Shown: positions 7,037 through 15,429 of the stretch, one piece after another
How the letters are laid out: each line of letters begins with the position of its first letter
Position numbering within the stretch: position 1 is the first letter of the stretch
DNA from: Alangreenwoodia sp964438605
GTDB lineage: Bacteria; Bacillota; Clostridia; Peptostreptococcales; Anaerovoracaceae
Direction: 5' to 3'
DNA length: 26,223 nucleotides
NCBI GenBank assembly: GCA_964438605.1
Contig: CAYTKT010000030.1
Location: forward strand, 1 to 26,223
The notes under the pieces: model-generated
The model's database searches: none
Told to the model about the DNA's origin: nothing
The model's input: only the letters and a program-made list of their open reading frames with translations
Program-made: the position numbers and the translations under genes

Positions 7037-8086
7037 ATGAATAATTTTAATCCGGCTGAACAGCTTTTTAAAGAACGGGATTTGCGGGACGACGAACTGA
7101 AAATCCTTTTGCAGACTGAAGAATTTGACGCCTCGCTGGCCGCCGCAGCTGATAAAAAGCGTTTGGAGATTTACGGAAATGAAGTCTATATCCGGGGGCT
7201 TATTGAATTTTCAAATTATTGCCGTAATAACTGTTATTATTGCGGAATTCGTGCTGGAAATCAGAATGTAGTCCGCTACCGGCTGAGTAAAGAGGAGATT
7301 CTCGGCTGCTGTGCCGAAGGATATTCTCTCGGTTTCCGCACTTTTGTCCTGCAGAGCGGCGAGGACCTTTATTATACGGATTCTGTAATCTGCGATATCG
7401 TATCTGAGATTCGCAGTCGTTTTCCAGATTGCGCTATCACACTTTCTCTCGGCGAAAAATCTAAAAAGAGCTACCAGGAGTTTTTTGATGCGGGTGCGAA
7501 CCGTTATCTTTTGCGTCACGAGACAGCCGACGATTCACATTATCGCAGGCTTCATCCCGACAGTATGAGCCTTGCGGAAAGAAAGCAGTGCCTTTATGAT
7601 TTAAAAGAAATCGGGTATCAGGTGGGTTCCGGCTTTATGGTGGGTTCCCCGTACCAGACAACGGAATGTCTGATTGAGGACCTTCGCTTTTTGCAGGATT
7701 TGAAGCCGGATATGATAGGAATCGGGCCGTACATAACGCATCAGGACACGCCGTTTGCTGCGTTTGAAAGCGGGACGCTCACCCAGACGCTGAGGCTTAT
7801 TTCTGTTTTGCGTCTGATGTTTCCTTATGCGCTGATACCGGCGACAACGGCGCTGGGGACGATTCACCCGCAGGGGCGGGAGCTCGGACTCAAAGCGGGG
7901 GCAAATGTGGTGATGCCCAATCTTTCGCCTGTCCGCGTGAGGAAGTTGTATGAACTGTATGAAAATAAAATCTGCACCGGAGAAGAAGCTGCGCAATGCC
8001 GAGGGTGCCTCGAACGGCGCGTTGAGATTGCCGGATACCATATTGTGACGTCGGTTGGAAACGTAATTAAGGAAGAAATAATTTAG
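7037..8086 (+). CDS. hydE: [FeFe]-hydrogenase H-cluster maturase, radical SAM protein HydE
   Basis: Radical SAM enzyme that, with HydG and HydF, builds the 2Fe subcluster of [FeFe]-hydrogenase. The radical SAM cluster motif CX3CX2C is Cys62-Cys66-Cys69 in NYCRNNCYYCGI. The second, HydE-type C-terminal motif CX7CX2C is Cys313-Cys321-Cys324, as in the characterised Thermotoga protein, where this auxiliary cluster is not essential. The 349 residues match the family. The ATG at 7037 is chosen for the GAGGTGG site just upstream; an in-frame ATG at 6968 lies only about 20 bases from the predicted transcript start and has no ribosome site. It is the first gene of an operon with an E1-like enzyme and a rhodanese; hydF, hydG and the hydrogenase are not in the window. 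A BioB- or PylB-like relative is less likely given the second motif. Confidence 0.88.
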   Translation: MNNFNPAEQLFKERDLRDDELKILLQTEEFDASLAAAADKKRLEIYGNEVYIRGLIEFSNYCRNNCYYCGIRAGNQNVVRYRLSKEEILGCCAEGYSLGFRTFVLQSGEDLYYTDSVICDIVSEIRSRFPDCAITLSLGEKSKKSYQEFFDAGANRYLLRHETADDSHYRRLHPDSMSLAERKQCLYDLKEIGYQVGSGFMVGSPYQTTECLIEDLRFLQDLKPDMIGIGPYITHQDTPFAAFESGTLTQTLRLISVLRLMFPYALIPATTALGTIHPQGRELGLKAGANVVMPNLSPVRVRKLYELYENKICTGEEAAQCRGCLERRVEIAGYHIVTSVGNVIKEEII

Positions 8087-8145
8087 AAATCCGGATACAT
8101 AACTATATAAATAATAGATTGCGCGGATAATAGAGGAAAATTACG

Positions 8146-8961
8146 ATGGCATTTTCACAGGAACAGTTAGAGAGGTATTCCCGTCATTTCGTTCTACGGG
8201 AGATCGGTGTTTCCGGTCAAAAGCGCCTGATGAATTCCCGTGTGCTGGTGATCGGCGCCGGCGCTTTGGGATCGAGTGCGCTTTTGTATTTGACGGCGGC
8301 AGGAGTAGGAACGCTTGGCATTGCGGACGGAGACAGGGTGGATATGTCTAATCTTAGTCGGCAGATTATTCACCGGACATCAGGCGTCGGTACGCTGAAA
8401 ACGGATTCCGCAAAGCAGGCGATTGGGCAACTCAATCCTGATGTGACTGTGAATCTGTATTCTGAACGCGTTACGCCGGATAATATTCAGGAAATAATAA
8501 AGCCTTATGATTTTGTTATTGACTGCACGGATCGGTTTGAATCTAAGTTTTTAATAAATGACGCCTGCGTGTTGGGCGAAAAGCCGTATTCTCATGCGGG
8601 CGCCGTGAGATTTGAGGGCCAGACGATGACGTTTGTTCCGGGGAAAGGCGCGTGTCTGCGCTGTCTTCTCAGCCGGGTTCCATCCGGAGAGCAGACTCTC
8701 ACCTGTTCCGAAGCTGGTGTGTTTGGCGCAGTTCCAGGGATGTTGGGCTGTATTCAGGCGGCGGAAGCTGTTAAATATCTGCTGGGTGCGGGCGAGCTTC
8801 TCGTCGGGCGGGTGCTTCATATTGACGGGCTGACTATGCGGATGAGTGCGGTAAATGTCGGCGCGGCCCGTGAGGACTGCCCCGTTTGTGGCGCAAATCC
8901 GAGAATACGTTCTTTGCTGGAAAATCGGGCAGAGTATGAAGAAGCAAGTTGCAGTTTTTGA
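8146..8961 (+). CDS. ThiF/MoeB/HesA-family E1-like adenylyltransferase
   Basis: E1-like enzymes of this family adenylate the C-terminal Gly-Gly of a ubiquitin-like sulfur carrier (ThiS or MoaD) so it can be thiocarboxylated. The 271-residue protein has the Arg finger near Arg14 (ERYSRHF), the ATP loop GAGALG at 37-42, the D-X-V-D-X-SNLSRQ segment at 61-72 and the DCTDR motif at 126-130. Two zinc CXXC pairs are present (Cys170/173 and Cys245/248). Cys187 (LTCSEAGV) is at the crossover-loop position where ThiF carries its catalytic cysteine. The ribosome site is AGAGGAAAA. It lies 59 bp after hydE and is followed by a rhodanese, reproducing as separate genes the E1-plus-rhodanese design of MoeZ/MOCS3. 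No carrier gene is adjacent, so whether it serves thiamine, molybdopterin, a tRNA thiolation or H-cluster assembly is undecided. Confidence 0.88.
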   Translation: MAFSQEQLERYSRHFVLREIGVSGQKRLMNSRVLVIGAGALGSSALLYLTAAGVGTLGIADGDRVDMSNLSRQIIHRTSGVGTLKTDSAKQAIGQLNPDVTVNLYSERVTPDNIQEIIKPYDFVIDCTDRFESKFLINDACVLGEKPYSHAGAVRFEGQTMTFVPGKGACLRCLLSRVPSGEQTLTCSEAGVFGAVPGMLGCIQAAEAVKYLLGAGELLVGRVLHIDGLTMRMSAVNVGAAREDCPVCGANPRIRSLLENRAEYEEASCSF

Positions 8962-8969
8962 TGTTTTTG

Positions 8970-8997
8970 AATCTTTAATCTAAAATCTTTAATCTAA
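8970..8997 (+). repeat. Perfect 14-bp tandem duplication
   Basis: AATCTTTAATCTAA occurs twice head to tail between the E1-like gene and the rhodanese gene. It probably reflects slippage and simply widens the spacer to 56 bp. Confidence 0.8.
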
Positions 8998-9017
8998 ATG
9001 GAAGCGGGAGCAGTGTG

Positions 9018-9323
9018 ATGCGGGAAATGGCAATGCAGGAATATTGGAAAAGCCGGATGGAACGTGCGGAATGTGATATTCTGGTTGATTTGCGCAGCGA
9101 AGAATTGTATCATCTCGGCTCCGTTCCAGGAGCCGTCAACATTCCGATGGAAAAAATTGGAGAACTATACCAGCTGCCGAAGGACAGAACGATCTGTCTG
9201 TTTTGCCAGACAGGTGAAATCAGTGGAGAATTTGCGGAACTTCTTGCCGATGCAGGATATGACGCCTGCAATCTGACGGGCGGGTATCGGGAGTATCTGC
9301 GCAGCAGTCTGATTGATTTTTAA
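9018..9323 (+). CDS. Single-domain rhodanese-like sulfurtransferase
   Basis: A 101-residue cytoplasmic rhodanese that would carry sulfane sulfur as a persulfide. The active-site loop CQTGEIS (63-69) follows the CxxGxxS pattern, with Cys63 as the catalytic residue and Cys60 close by. The CDC25-like upstream motif DLRSEELYHLGSVPGAVNIP is intact. The ATG at 9018 is chosen because GGGAG is seven bases before it; GTG at 9015 in the same frame is an alternative. It is the last gene of hydE-E1-rhodanese and is followed within about 70 bp by a strong terminator. The context suggests it delivers sulfur to the E1-activated partner. Confidence 0.85.
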   Translation: MREMAMQEYWKSRMERAECDILVDLRSEELYHLGSVPGAVNIPMEKIGELYQLPKDRTICLFCQTGEISGEFAELLADAGYDACNLTGGYREYLRSSLIDF

Positions 9324-9394
9324 TGCTGTATGTTTTAGTGTGTATTTTGGTATATTCAGGACGCCAAAGAAAGAACCGGCAAGAACAGCGCATA

Positions 9395-9450
9395 CAGGAG
9401 AAAAATAATAGTGACGAAGTCGGCAGTATTGTTTTTCTCCTGATTTTTTT
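9395..9450 (+). terminator. Intrinsic terminator of the hydE operon
   Basis: CAGGAGAAAAATAATA (9395-9410) and TATTGTTTTTCTCCTG (9427-9442) pair over 16 positions with a single wobble. The loop contains a small GAC/GTC stem, and the structure is followed by A and seven Ts. This is one of the strongest terminators in the window. Confidence 0.9.
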
Positions 9451-9516
9451 AGTTTTTTCTTAAGCATCTGAAAGCAGATACGGGAAGCATTTTTTTACAT
9501 AACTTTTAAGGAATAA

Positions 9517-9762
9517 AGTCACGAGAAAGGAGATGTACACATTCTTTTCAAAGTACATCCGAATATAGAAATCGGAAAGTTCATCAATGCTTATGAAAGT
9601 GTCAGCAGCAGATGGTTGAAAAAAGAATTTTCAAAGGTCCGATTAAAGCATAAAAGTCATCAATCATGCACAATCAGCAATCGGAAAAGTTCTGCAAAAA
9701 TAGAAAGTGGTTCTGGTGGATTGTCGAAAGAAAATAGATTTTACAAAGTTAGAATAATATAA
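9517..9762 (+). pseudogene. tnpA: IS200/IS605 tnpA remnant, middle/C-terminal part
   Basis: Read in one frame from about 9517, the DNA encodes EKGDVHILFKVHPNIEIGKF followed by INAYESVSSRWLKKEFSKVR, which matches the central part of IS200/IS605 Y1 transposases. The HUH motif normally reads HVH; here it is DVH, as if one histidine codon was lost. After KVR the similarity ends and the sequence runs into 9760-9762 TAA without the catalytic tyrosine region. There is no start codon or ribosome site in this frame; a TAA lies just upstream at 9514. The fragment cannot encode a working transposase. It lies directly downstream of the hydE-operon terminator. Confidence 0.7.
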
Positions 9763-9929
9763 GAACATTTCAACAGTCTTTTATTATAATAAGTCAAACT
9801 AAAATAGACAATATCATACTGTTTTTTGTTTGAGTATAAAAACAAAGTACGTCAAATAAAACTATATACTGCGTAAACAATCAGGGCAAATAATCAATGC
9901 CAATGACCGCGTATGTATTGAAAATATGA

Positions 9930-9970
9930 CTACCGCAATCCCGCTGGCGTTAGACTGCGGGTTAAGGTAG
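9930..9970 (+). mobile_element. Subterminal hairpin resembling an IS200/IS605 left end
   Basis: CTACC (9930-9934) pairs with GGTAG (9966-9970), and CCCGC (9940-9944) with GCGGG (9957-9961). This gives an imperfect stem with an unpaired side bulge and the 12-base loop TGGCGTTAGACT. Imperfect hairpins of this sort, recognised by TnpA, lie just inside IS200/IS605 ends. It sits about 30 bp before the start of a tnpA N-terminal fragment, as a left end should. The AT-rich stretch between 9763 and 9929 shows no gene. Confidence 0.5.
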
Positions 9971-9995
9971 CCAAAGGCAAATTTTGTGGTATACT

Positions 9996-10009
9996 GTTCC
10001 CATGGGAAC
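9996..10009. promoter_or_regulatory. Perfect 14-bp palindrome after a TATACT element
   Basis: GTTCCCATGGGAAC is perfectly symmetrical and follows directly on TATACT (9990-9995), a good -10 hexamer without a clear -35. The central ATG is also the start of the tnpA N-terminal fragment. It could be an operator controlling the old transposase promoter or read-through into uvrB. It is not a LexA box (GAAC-N4-GTTC): the half-sites are in the opposite order. Confidence 0.35.
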
Positions 10010-10097
10010 ATGGAAATCAAAAAATAGGTATGAGTATTTATTACAGTATCACATTATTTTTGTGTACAAGTATAGAAAAAACCGCGGAATATCATGA
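10002..10097 (+). pseudogene. tnpA: IS200/IS605 tnpA remnant, N-terminal part
   Basis: Starting at ATG the frame reads MGTWKSKNRYEYLLQYHIIF and then VYKYRKNRGIS before a TGA. The YHIIFVYKYRK segment is the characteristic first beta strand of IS200/IS605 TnpA. Only 31 residues remain. It lies downstream of a tnpA C-terminal piece, so the two cannot be one gene in normal order. It is about 60 bp upstream of uvrB. Confidence 0.65.
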
Positions 10098-10156
10098 CAA
10101 ATTTTTGGTGAACAGATGAATTTTTTGTTAAGGACGGTGGAGGTGATTTTGAGCAA

Positions 10157-12130
10157 ATGTTGTTCAAACTGCACAGTGAATACAGCCTGACAGGCGATCA
10201 GCCGCAGGCAGTCGAACGGCTTGCACAGGGCGTTCTTTCAGGCAAGAAACATCAGGTGCTACAAGGCGTCACGGGTTCCGGAAAGACGTTTACGATGGCC
10301 AACATCATCGAGCGTGTGCAGAAGCCGACATTGATTATTTCACACAATAAGACGCTGGCAGCCCAGCTGTACGGCGAGTTTAAAGAATTTTTCCCTGAAA
10401 ATGCGGTAGAATATTTTGTAAGCTATTATGATTATTATCAGCCTGAGGCATATGTGCCGTCTACTGACACGTATATTGAGAAAGATTCCGATATTAACCA
10501 GGAGATAGAAAAGCTGCGCCATTCGGCGACGGCTGCACTTTTTGAAAGAAATGACGTGATTATCGTCGCCAGTGTTTCCTGCATTTACGGTTTGGGAAAT
10601 CCGTCGGAATATAAAAACCAGATGATTTCGCTGAGGCCGGGGATGGAAAAAGGCAGGCGTGAAATTATGATGGAGCTGGTGAGAAATCAGTATACGCGCA
10701 ACGATATTTCATTTGAACGCGGTACGTTCCGTGTCAGAGGCGATATTATTGACATTTATCCGGCGGGAGCGGAGCAGGCAGTGCGCGTTGAGCTGTTTGG
10801 CGACGAGATCGAATCGATTAAGGAAATTAATCCGGTTACAGGGGAGATTATCGGTGTGCGTAGCCATATTTCAATCTTTCCTGCATCTCATTACGTTACA
10901 TCACGAGAGCAGACGGAGCGCGCATGTCAGACGATCGAGGCAGAGCTTGAGGAGCGCATCGGAACATTCCAAAAGGAAGGAAAACTGCTGGAGGCACAGC
11001 GCATTGAACAGCGGACGCGCTATGATATTGAAATGCTTCGAGAAGTGGGCACCTGCAAAGGCGTAGAGAATTATTCGCGCCATCTTACGGGGTTGCCTGC
11101 CGGCATGAGACCGTATACACTGCTCGATTATTTTCCGGATGATATGCTGATTCTGGTCGACGAATCGCATGTGATGCTGCCGCAGCTGCGCGGTATGTAT
11201 GCCGGGGACCGTTCCAGAAAACAGTCTCTTGTGGACTACGGATTCCGGCTGCCGTCGGCACTCGATAACAGACCGCTGAACTTTTCAGAATTTGAAGGGC
11301 TCGTTGACCAGATTATTTACGTCAGTGCGACGCCGAATGATTATGAAAAAGAAAAGAGCGGCGGGGAGGTCGTGGAACAGGTTATCAGACCTACGGGACT
11401 GCTGGATCCGCCGATTGAAGTCAGAAAAACCGAGGGACAAATTGATGATCTGATTGGTGAAATCAACAGTGTTACGGAACGCGGTGAGCGCGTGCTGGTG
11501 ACGACGCTTACGAAAAAAATGGCGGAAAGCCTGACAGCTTATCTGAAGGATGTGGGAATCCATGTCAGATATTTACATTCTGAAATAGATACGTTAGAGC
11601 GCACAGAAATTATTCATGACTTGCGAATCGGAAAATTCGACGTGCTGGTGGGGATTAACCTGCTGCGCGAGGGACTTGATATTCCGGAGGTGTCGCTTGT
11701 GGCGATTCTCGATGCGGACAAGCAGGGTTTTCTGCGTAACGAAACGTCGCTGATCCAGACTGTCGGGAGAGCCGCCCGCAACGAACACGGGCGCGTAATC
11801 ATGTATGGGGATTCCATCAGTCCACAGATGCAGAAAACGATTGATGTGACGGAGCGCCGACGTGCGATTCAGCGCAAATATAATGAAGAACACGGGATTA
11901 CGCCGGCTTCTGTGAAAAAATCGGTGCGGCCAGCAGTTAAAGCTACAAAAGCCACGGAAGAATCAGATCTGCTGATGACTGACCGCAAGCCGTCTGAAAT
12001 GACGAAAAAAGAGCTCCGGGCATACGTCAGGAAACTGGAAGAGGAAATGCGTGCGGCCGCTGCGGCGCTGCAGTTTGAGCAGGCGGCAAACCTCAGAGAT
12101 TTGTTGTTTGAATTAAAAGTAAAGTTATAA
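10157..12130 (+). CDS. uvrB: Excinuclease ABC subunit B
   Basis: Damage-verifying subunit of the UvrABC nucleotide excision repair complex. The 657-residue protein has the P-loop GVTGSGKT at 37-44, the aromatic beta-hairpin YYDYYQPEAYVP near 90-101 that is inserted between DNA strands, the Walker B variant DESH at 335-338, the conserved helicase motif VGRAARN, and a C-terminal UVR domain (KKELRAYVRKLEEEMR onward) that binds UvrC. The start is supported by GGAGGTGAT (10139-10147), a full nine-base complement of the 16S rRNA 3' end, nine bases before ATG. It is followed 17 bp later by uvrA, making a clear uvrBA operon. No LexA box of the GAAC-N4-GTTC type is visible upstream. Confidence 0.97.
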   Translation: MLFKLHSEYSLTGDQPQAVERLAQGVLSGKKHQVLQGVTGSGKTFTMANIIERVQKPTLIISHNKTLAAQLYGEFKEFFPENAVEYFVSYYDYYQPEAYVPSTDTYIEKDSDINQEIEKLRHSATAALFERNDVIIVASVSCIYGLGNPSEYKNQMISLRPGMEKGRREIMMELVRNQYTRNDISFERGTFRVRGDIIDIYPAGAEQAVRVELFGDEIESIKEINPVTGEIIGVRSHISIFPASHYVTSREQTERACQTIEAELEERIGTFQKEGKLLEAQRIEQRTRYDIEMLREVGTCKGVENYSRHLTGLPAGMRPYTLLDYFPDDMLILVDESHVMLPQLRGMYAGDRSRKQSLVDYGFRLPSALDNRPLNFSEFEGLVDQIIYVSATPNDYEKEKSGGEVVEQVIRPTGLLDPPIEVRKTEGQIDDLIGEINSVTERGERVLVTTLTKKMAESLTAYLKDVGIHVRYLHSEIDTLERTEIIHDLRIGKFDVLVGINLLREGLDIPEVSLVAILDADKQGFLRNETSLIQTVGRAARNEHGRVIMYGDSISPQMQKTIDVTERRRAIQRKYNEEHGITPASVKKSVRPAVKATKATEESDLLMTDRKPSEMTKKELRAYVRKLEEEMRAAAAALQFEQAANLRDLLFELKVKL

Positions 12131-12147
12131 AATATTAGGAGCGATTC

Positions 12148-15015
12148 ATGTCAGGAAGCAATACAGAACAGATTGTAGTAAAAGGAGCGAATGAAAATAA
12201 TCTAAAAAATGTGGATGTCGTTATCCCCAGGGATAAACTGGTAGTCATTACCGGCCTGTCAGGTTCGGGCAAGTCGACGCTGGCTTTCGATACGATTTAT
12301 GCGGAGGGACAGCGCAGATATATGGAAAGTGTTTCGGCGTATGCTCGTCAGTTCCTTGGTCAGATGGAAAAACCGAATGTAGAATATATTGAGGGGCTTT
12401 CACCGGCAATTTCCATCAGTCAGAAGACGACGTCAAAAAATCCGCGCTCTATTGTGGGAACGGTGACAGAAATTTATGACTATCTGCGTCTCATGTACGC
12501 TCGGATCGGCATTCCTCATTGTCCCGTCTGCGGCAGAGAGATCAGCAGCCAGTCAGTGGACCAGATTGTCGATATTTTAATGGAGTATCCGGAGGGGACG
12601 CGGACGGTTATCATTTCTCCGGCGGTGCGTCAGCAAAAGGGTGAGCATAAGAAACTGCTGGAACGGATCAGAAAAGAAGGTTATACGCGTGTCCGTGTAG
12701 ATAACGAAATGTATAATCTTGCAGAGGATAAAATCAGCCTGGAAAAAACATATAAACATACGATTGAAATTGTAATCGACAGAATTGTCATCAAACCAGG
12801 GGTGGAAGGCCGTCTGGCGGAAGCGGCAGAACTGGCCCTTGAGGAGGGAGACGGATTGATGATCGCAAATCTTCAGCCGAAGGGTCAAGATGATTTTGAC
12901 CGCGTGTTCAGTACGAAATTTGCCTGCCCTGACCACGGCGCCGCCATTACGGAGATGGAACCGCGGACGTTTTCATTCAACAGTCCTTTCGGTGCATGTC
13001 CCGACTGTAACGGGCTCGGCTTTATTCAGCAGATTGATCCGAATCAGATTATCGAAGATAAGTCAAAAAGTCTGGTTGATGGCGCCCTTGGGAAGTCGTT
13101 TAATATGCTTGATGAGATGTCTTATTATTCAAAGACGATTATGGCGCTGGCGGCCGATCATGAAATCGATATTGATATGCCGTATGAGGATTTGCCCCAA
13201 AGCTTCAGAGATGAGTTGATGTACGGTACAGGCGGCAGGAAAATTGAATACGTCTATGAAAGTCGGCGAAATGGCGAGATAATCCACAGGAATCAGCGTT
13301 ATGAAGGGATTGTGCCGAATCTGGAACGCAGATACCGCGAAACTCAGTCGGAATATATAAAAGAAAAAATTGAAAAGTTTATGACATACCGTCCATGTCC
13401 ATCCTGTGGAGGTGAACGTCTTAGGCCGGAAGTTCTGGCCGTTACGGTAGGCGGTATTAATATCATGGAATTCTGTCATATGGCGGTGCGCGACTCGCTG
13501 AAGTTCATAAATGAACTTCAACTCAGCGAAAAGGATCAGATGATCGCGGCGCAGATTATTAAGGAAATCAAAAATCGGCTTCAGTTCCTGTCGGACGTTG
13601 GGCTGGAGTATCTGACGCTTTCGCGTTCGTCGGCGACACTTTCAGGCGGAGAATCTCAAAGAATCCGGCTGGCGACGCAGATCGGTTCCGGTCTGGTAGG
13701 CGTCTTGTATATCCTCGACGAACCGAGTATCGGCCTTCATCAAAAGGATAACGACAAGCTTCTCGCTACGCTGCGGCATCTTACGGATATCGGGAACACG
13801 CTGCTGGTGGTGGAACACGATGAGGATACGATGTATGCGGCTGATCATATTATTGACATGGGGCCGGCCGCAGGAATTCACGGAGGCGAAGTCGTTGCGC
13901 AGGGCACGGTAGACGATATTAAAGCCTGTAAGGAATCGCTGACGGGACAGTATCTCAGCGGCGCGAAAAAAATTCCCGTTCCCAGTCAGCGCAGGAAGGG
14001 CAACGGGAGTTTTATCAGGATTAAGGGTGCTGAGCAAAATAACCTGACGGGTATCGACGTGGAAATCCCGCTGGGCGTCATGACGTGTGTCACCGGCGTT
14101 TCCGGCTCCGGAAAGAGCAGTCTTGTCAATGAAGTACTCTACAAAAACCTTGCCGTCAAAATTAACGGCGCAAAGTTTAAGCCGGGAAAGTGCAGGTCGA
14201 TTTCCGGACTGTATAATATTGATAAAGTAATCAATATAGACCAGTCTCCGATCGGCCGGACGCCGCGCTCGAATCCTGCAACCTATACGGGTGTGTTTAC
14301 CCATATCCGGGATCTGTTCGCCCAGACTCAGGAGGCGAAGATGCGCGGATTCGGCAAGGGACGGTTCAGTTTTAATGTAAAAGGCGGTCGCTGCGAGGCG
14401 TGTTCCGGTGACGGAATCGTTAAAATAGAGATGAATTTCCTGCCAGATGTTTATGTCCCGTGTGAAGTCTGCAAGGGAAAACGATATAACCGTGAAACGC
14501 TTGAGGTGAAATATAAGGGAAAAAGTATTTTTGACGTTCTTGATATGAATATCGAGGAAGCGATGTCCTTTTTTGAAAATATTCCGTCGATTTCACGTCA
14601 TATGAAGACGCTTTGTGATGTAGGCCTCGGTTATCTGAAACTTGGCCAGCCGTCTACGCAGCTTTCGGGTGGAGAAGCGCAGCGCATTAAGCTGGCGTCA
14701 GAGCTGTCGAAACGCATGACCGGCAAGACGATGTATATTCTCGATGAACCGACGACAGGGCTTCACTTTGCCGACGTTGACCGTTTAATTCAAGTTCTCG
14801 ACCGTCTTGTGGAAGCCGGAAATTCTGTCGTCGTCATCGAACATAATCTCGATGTGATCAAAACGGCGGATTATATCATCGATCTCGGGCCGGACGGCGG
14901 TGACCGGGGCGGCACGATAGTCGCGACGGGGACGCCTGAAGAAGTGGCGGCATGTGAAGCGTCATATACGGGTGCATATTTGAAAAAGATACTGGAGAAA
15001 AATGCAAACACCTGA
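12148..15015 (+). CDS. uvrA: Excinuclease ABC subunit A
   Basis: DNA-damage sensor ATPase of nucleotide excision repair that loads UvrB. The 955-residue protein has two ABC modules. The first P-loop GLSGSGKST is at 36-44 and the second, GVSGSGKSS, near 650; each module has an LSGGE signature (TLSGGESQRIRL and QLSGGEAQRIKL) and a D-E-P-(S/T) Walker B. Zinc sites are visible as CPVCG near 125, CPDHG...CPDC near 255-285, CPSCGG near 416, and CEACSGDG...CEVCKGKRYN near 750. The ribosome site TAGGAG is nine bases before ATG. It is the second gene of uvrBA. Nothing is missing compared with family members. Confidence 0.97.
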   Translation: MSGSNTEQIVVKGANENNLKNVDVVIPRDKLVVITGLSGSGKSTLAFDTIYAEGQRRYMESVSAYARQFLGQMEKPNVEYIEGLSPAISISQKTTSKNPRSIVGTVTEIYDYLRLMYARIGIPHCPVCGREISSQSVDQIVDILMEYPEGTRTVIISPAVRQQKGEHKKLLERIRKEGYTRVRVDNEMYNLAEDKISLEKTYKHTIEIVIDRIVIKPGVEGRLAEAAELALEEGDGLMIANLQPKGQDDFDRVFSTKFACPDHGAAITEMEPRTFSFNSPFGACPDCNGLGFIQQIDPNQIIEDKSKSLVDGALGKSFNMLDEMSYYSKTIMALAADHEIDIDMPYEDLPQSFRDELMYGTGGRKIEYVYESRRNGEIIHRNQRYEGIVPNLERRYRETQSEYIKEKIEKFMTYRPCPSCGGERLRPEVLAVTVGGINIMEFCHMAVRDSLKFINELQLSEKDQMIAAQIIKEIKNRLQFLSDVGLEYLTLSRSSATLSGGESQRIRLATQIGSGLVGVLYILDEPSIGLHQKDNDKLLATLRHLTDIGNTLLVVEHDEDTMYAADHIIDMGPAAGIHGGEVVAQGTVDDIKACKESLTGQYLSGAKKIPVPSQRRKGNGSFIRIKGAEQNNLTGIDVEIPLGVMTCVTGVSGSGKSSLVNEVLYKNLAVKINGAKFKPGKCRSISGLYNIDKVINIDQSPIGRTPRSNPATYTGVFTHIRDLFAQTQEAKMRGFGKGRFSFNVKGGRCEACSGDGIVKIEMNFLPDVYVPCEVCKGKRYNRETLEVKYKGKSIFDVLDMNIEEAMSFFENIPSISRHMKTLCDVGLGYLKLGQPSTQLSGGEAQRIKLASELSKRMTGKTMYILDEPTTGLHFADVDRLIQVLDRLVEAGNSVVVIEHNLDVIKTADYIIDLGPDGGDRGGTIVATGTPEEVAACEASYTGAYLKKILEKNANT

Positions 15016-15388
15016 TCCGCGTTGCGAAAATGCTGCGTAAAGGTTAAAAACCCCAATGAATATGGAATAAAATGGGAAAACGCCTGCGGGCATGGGACTG
15101 GCTAAGTTATTATGGAAGGGATGAGGGACGACGAAAGTGAAATGACGACAGGATGCAAAATACAAGTCTGTGCGGGCCGACGGCGTTTCACTGAATCGGT
15201 GTAAGCTTCACTTATTTGAGTGCACTGGTGGAAGTATGCTGATGTGCCACAGTACAGCATGGTGCCGGTTAAGAGCGTTTAGAAGAATCGCTGCTGCGGA
15301 AAATACATTGTGCGGGATACCGGTGTTGATCCGGTGCCGGTTAATCAGCGCTGAAATTGAAAAATTTTTATCAGAAACGGGAAAAATG
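15016..15388. other. Gene-free spacer after uvrA with short repeats
   Basis: No ORF here has a ribosome site or a protein-like composition. The exact 12-mer GGTGCCGGTTAA occurs at 15261-15272 and 15333-15344, each followed by a variant of AGCG, and ACCGG/CCGGT forms a hairpin just before the second copy. Together with the terminator that follows, this could be a uvrA 3' untranslated region, a separate small RNA or decayed sequence. Confidence 0.4.
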
Positions 15389-15429
15389 CCGCATATTTTT
15401 AATTTTTTTTTAGAATATGCGGTGTTTTT
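15389..15429 (+). terminator. Probable intrinsic terminator
   Basis: CCGCATATT (15389-15397) and AATATGCGG (15414-15422) form a perfect 9-bp stem with a long T-rich loop, followed by TGTTTTT. It is about 370 bp beyond uvrA, so it ends either a long uvrBA tail or a separate transcript. Confidence 0.65.

Noticed and set aside
13642..14304. 220-codon minus-strand ORF over uvrA
   Set aside because: It is a shadow of the second half of uvrA, including its signature and P-loop codons; nothing protein-like is seen.
15290..15360. tRNA-like TGTTGATCCGG segment
   Set aside because: No acceptor stem, anticodon arm or CCA-proximal pairing could be assembled around it.
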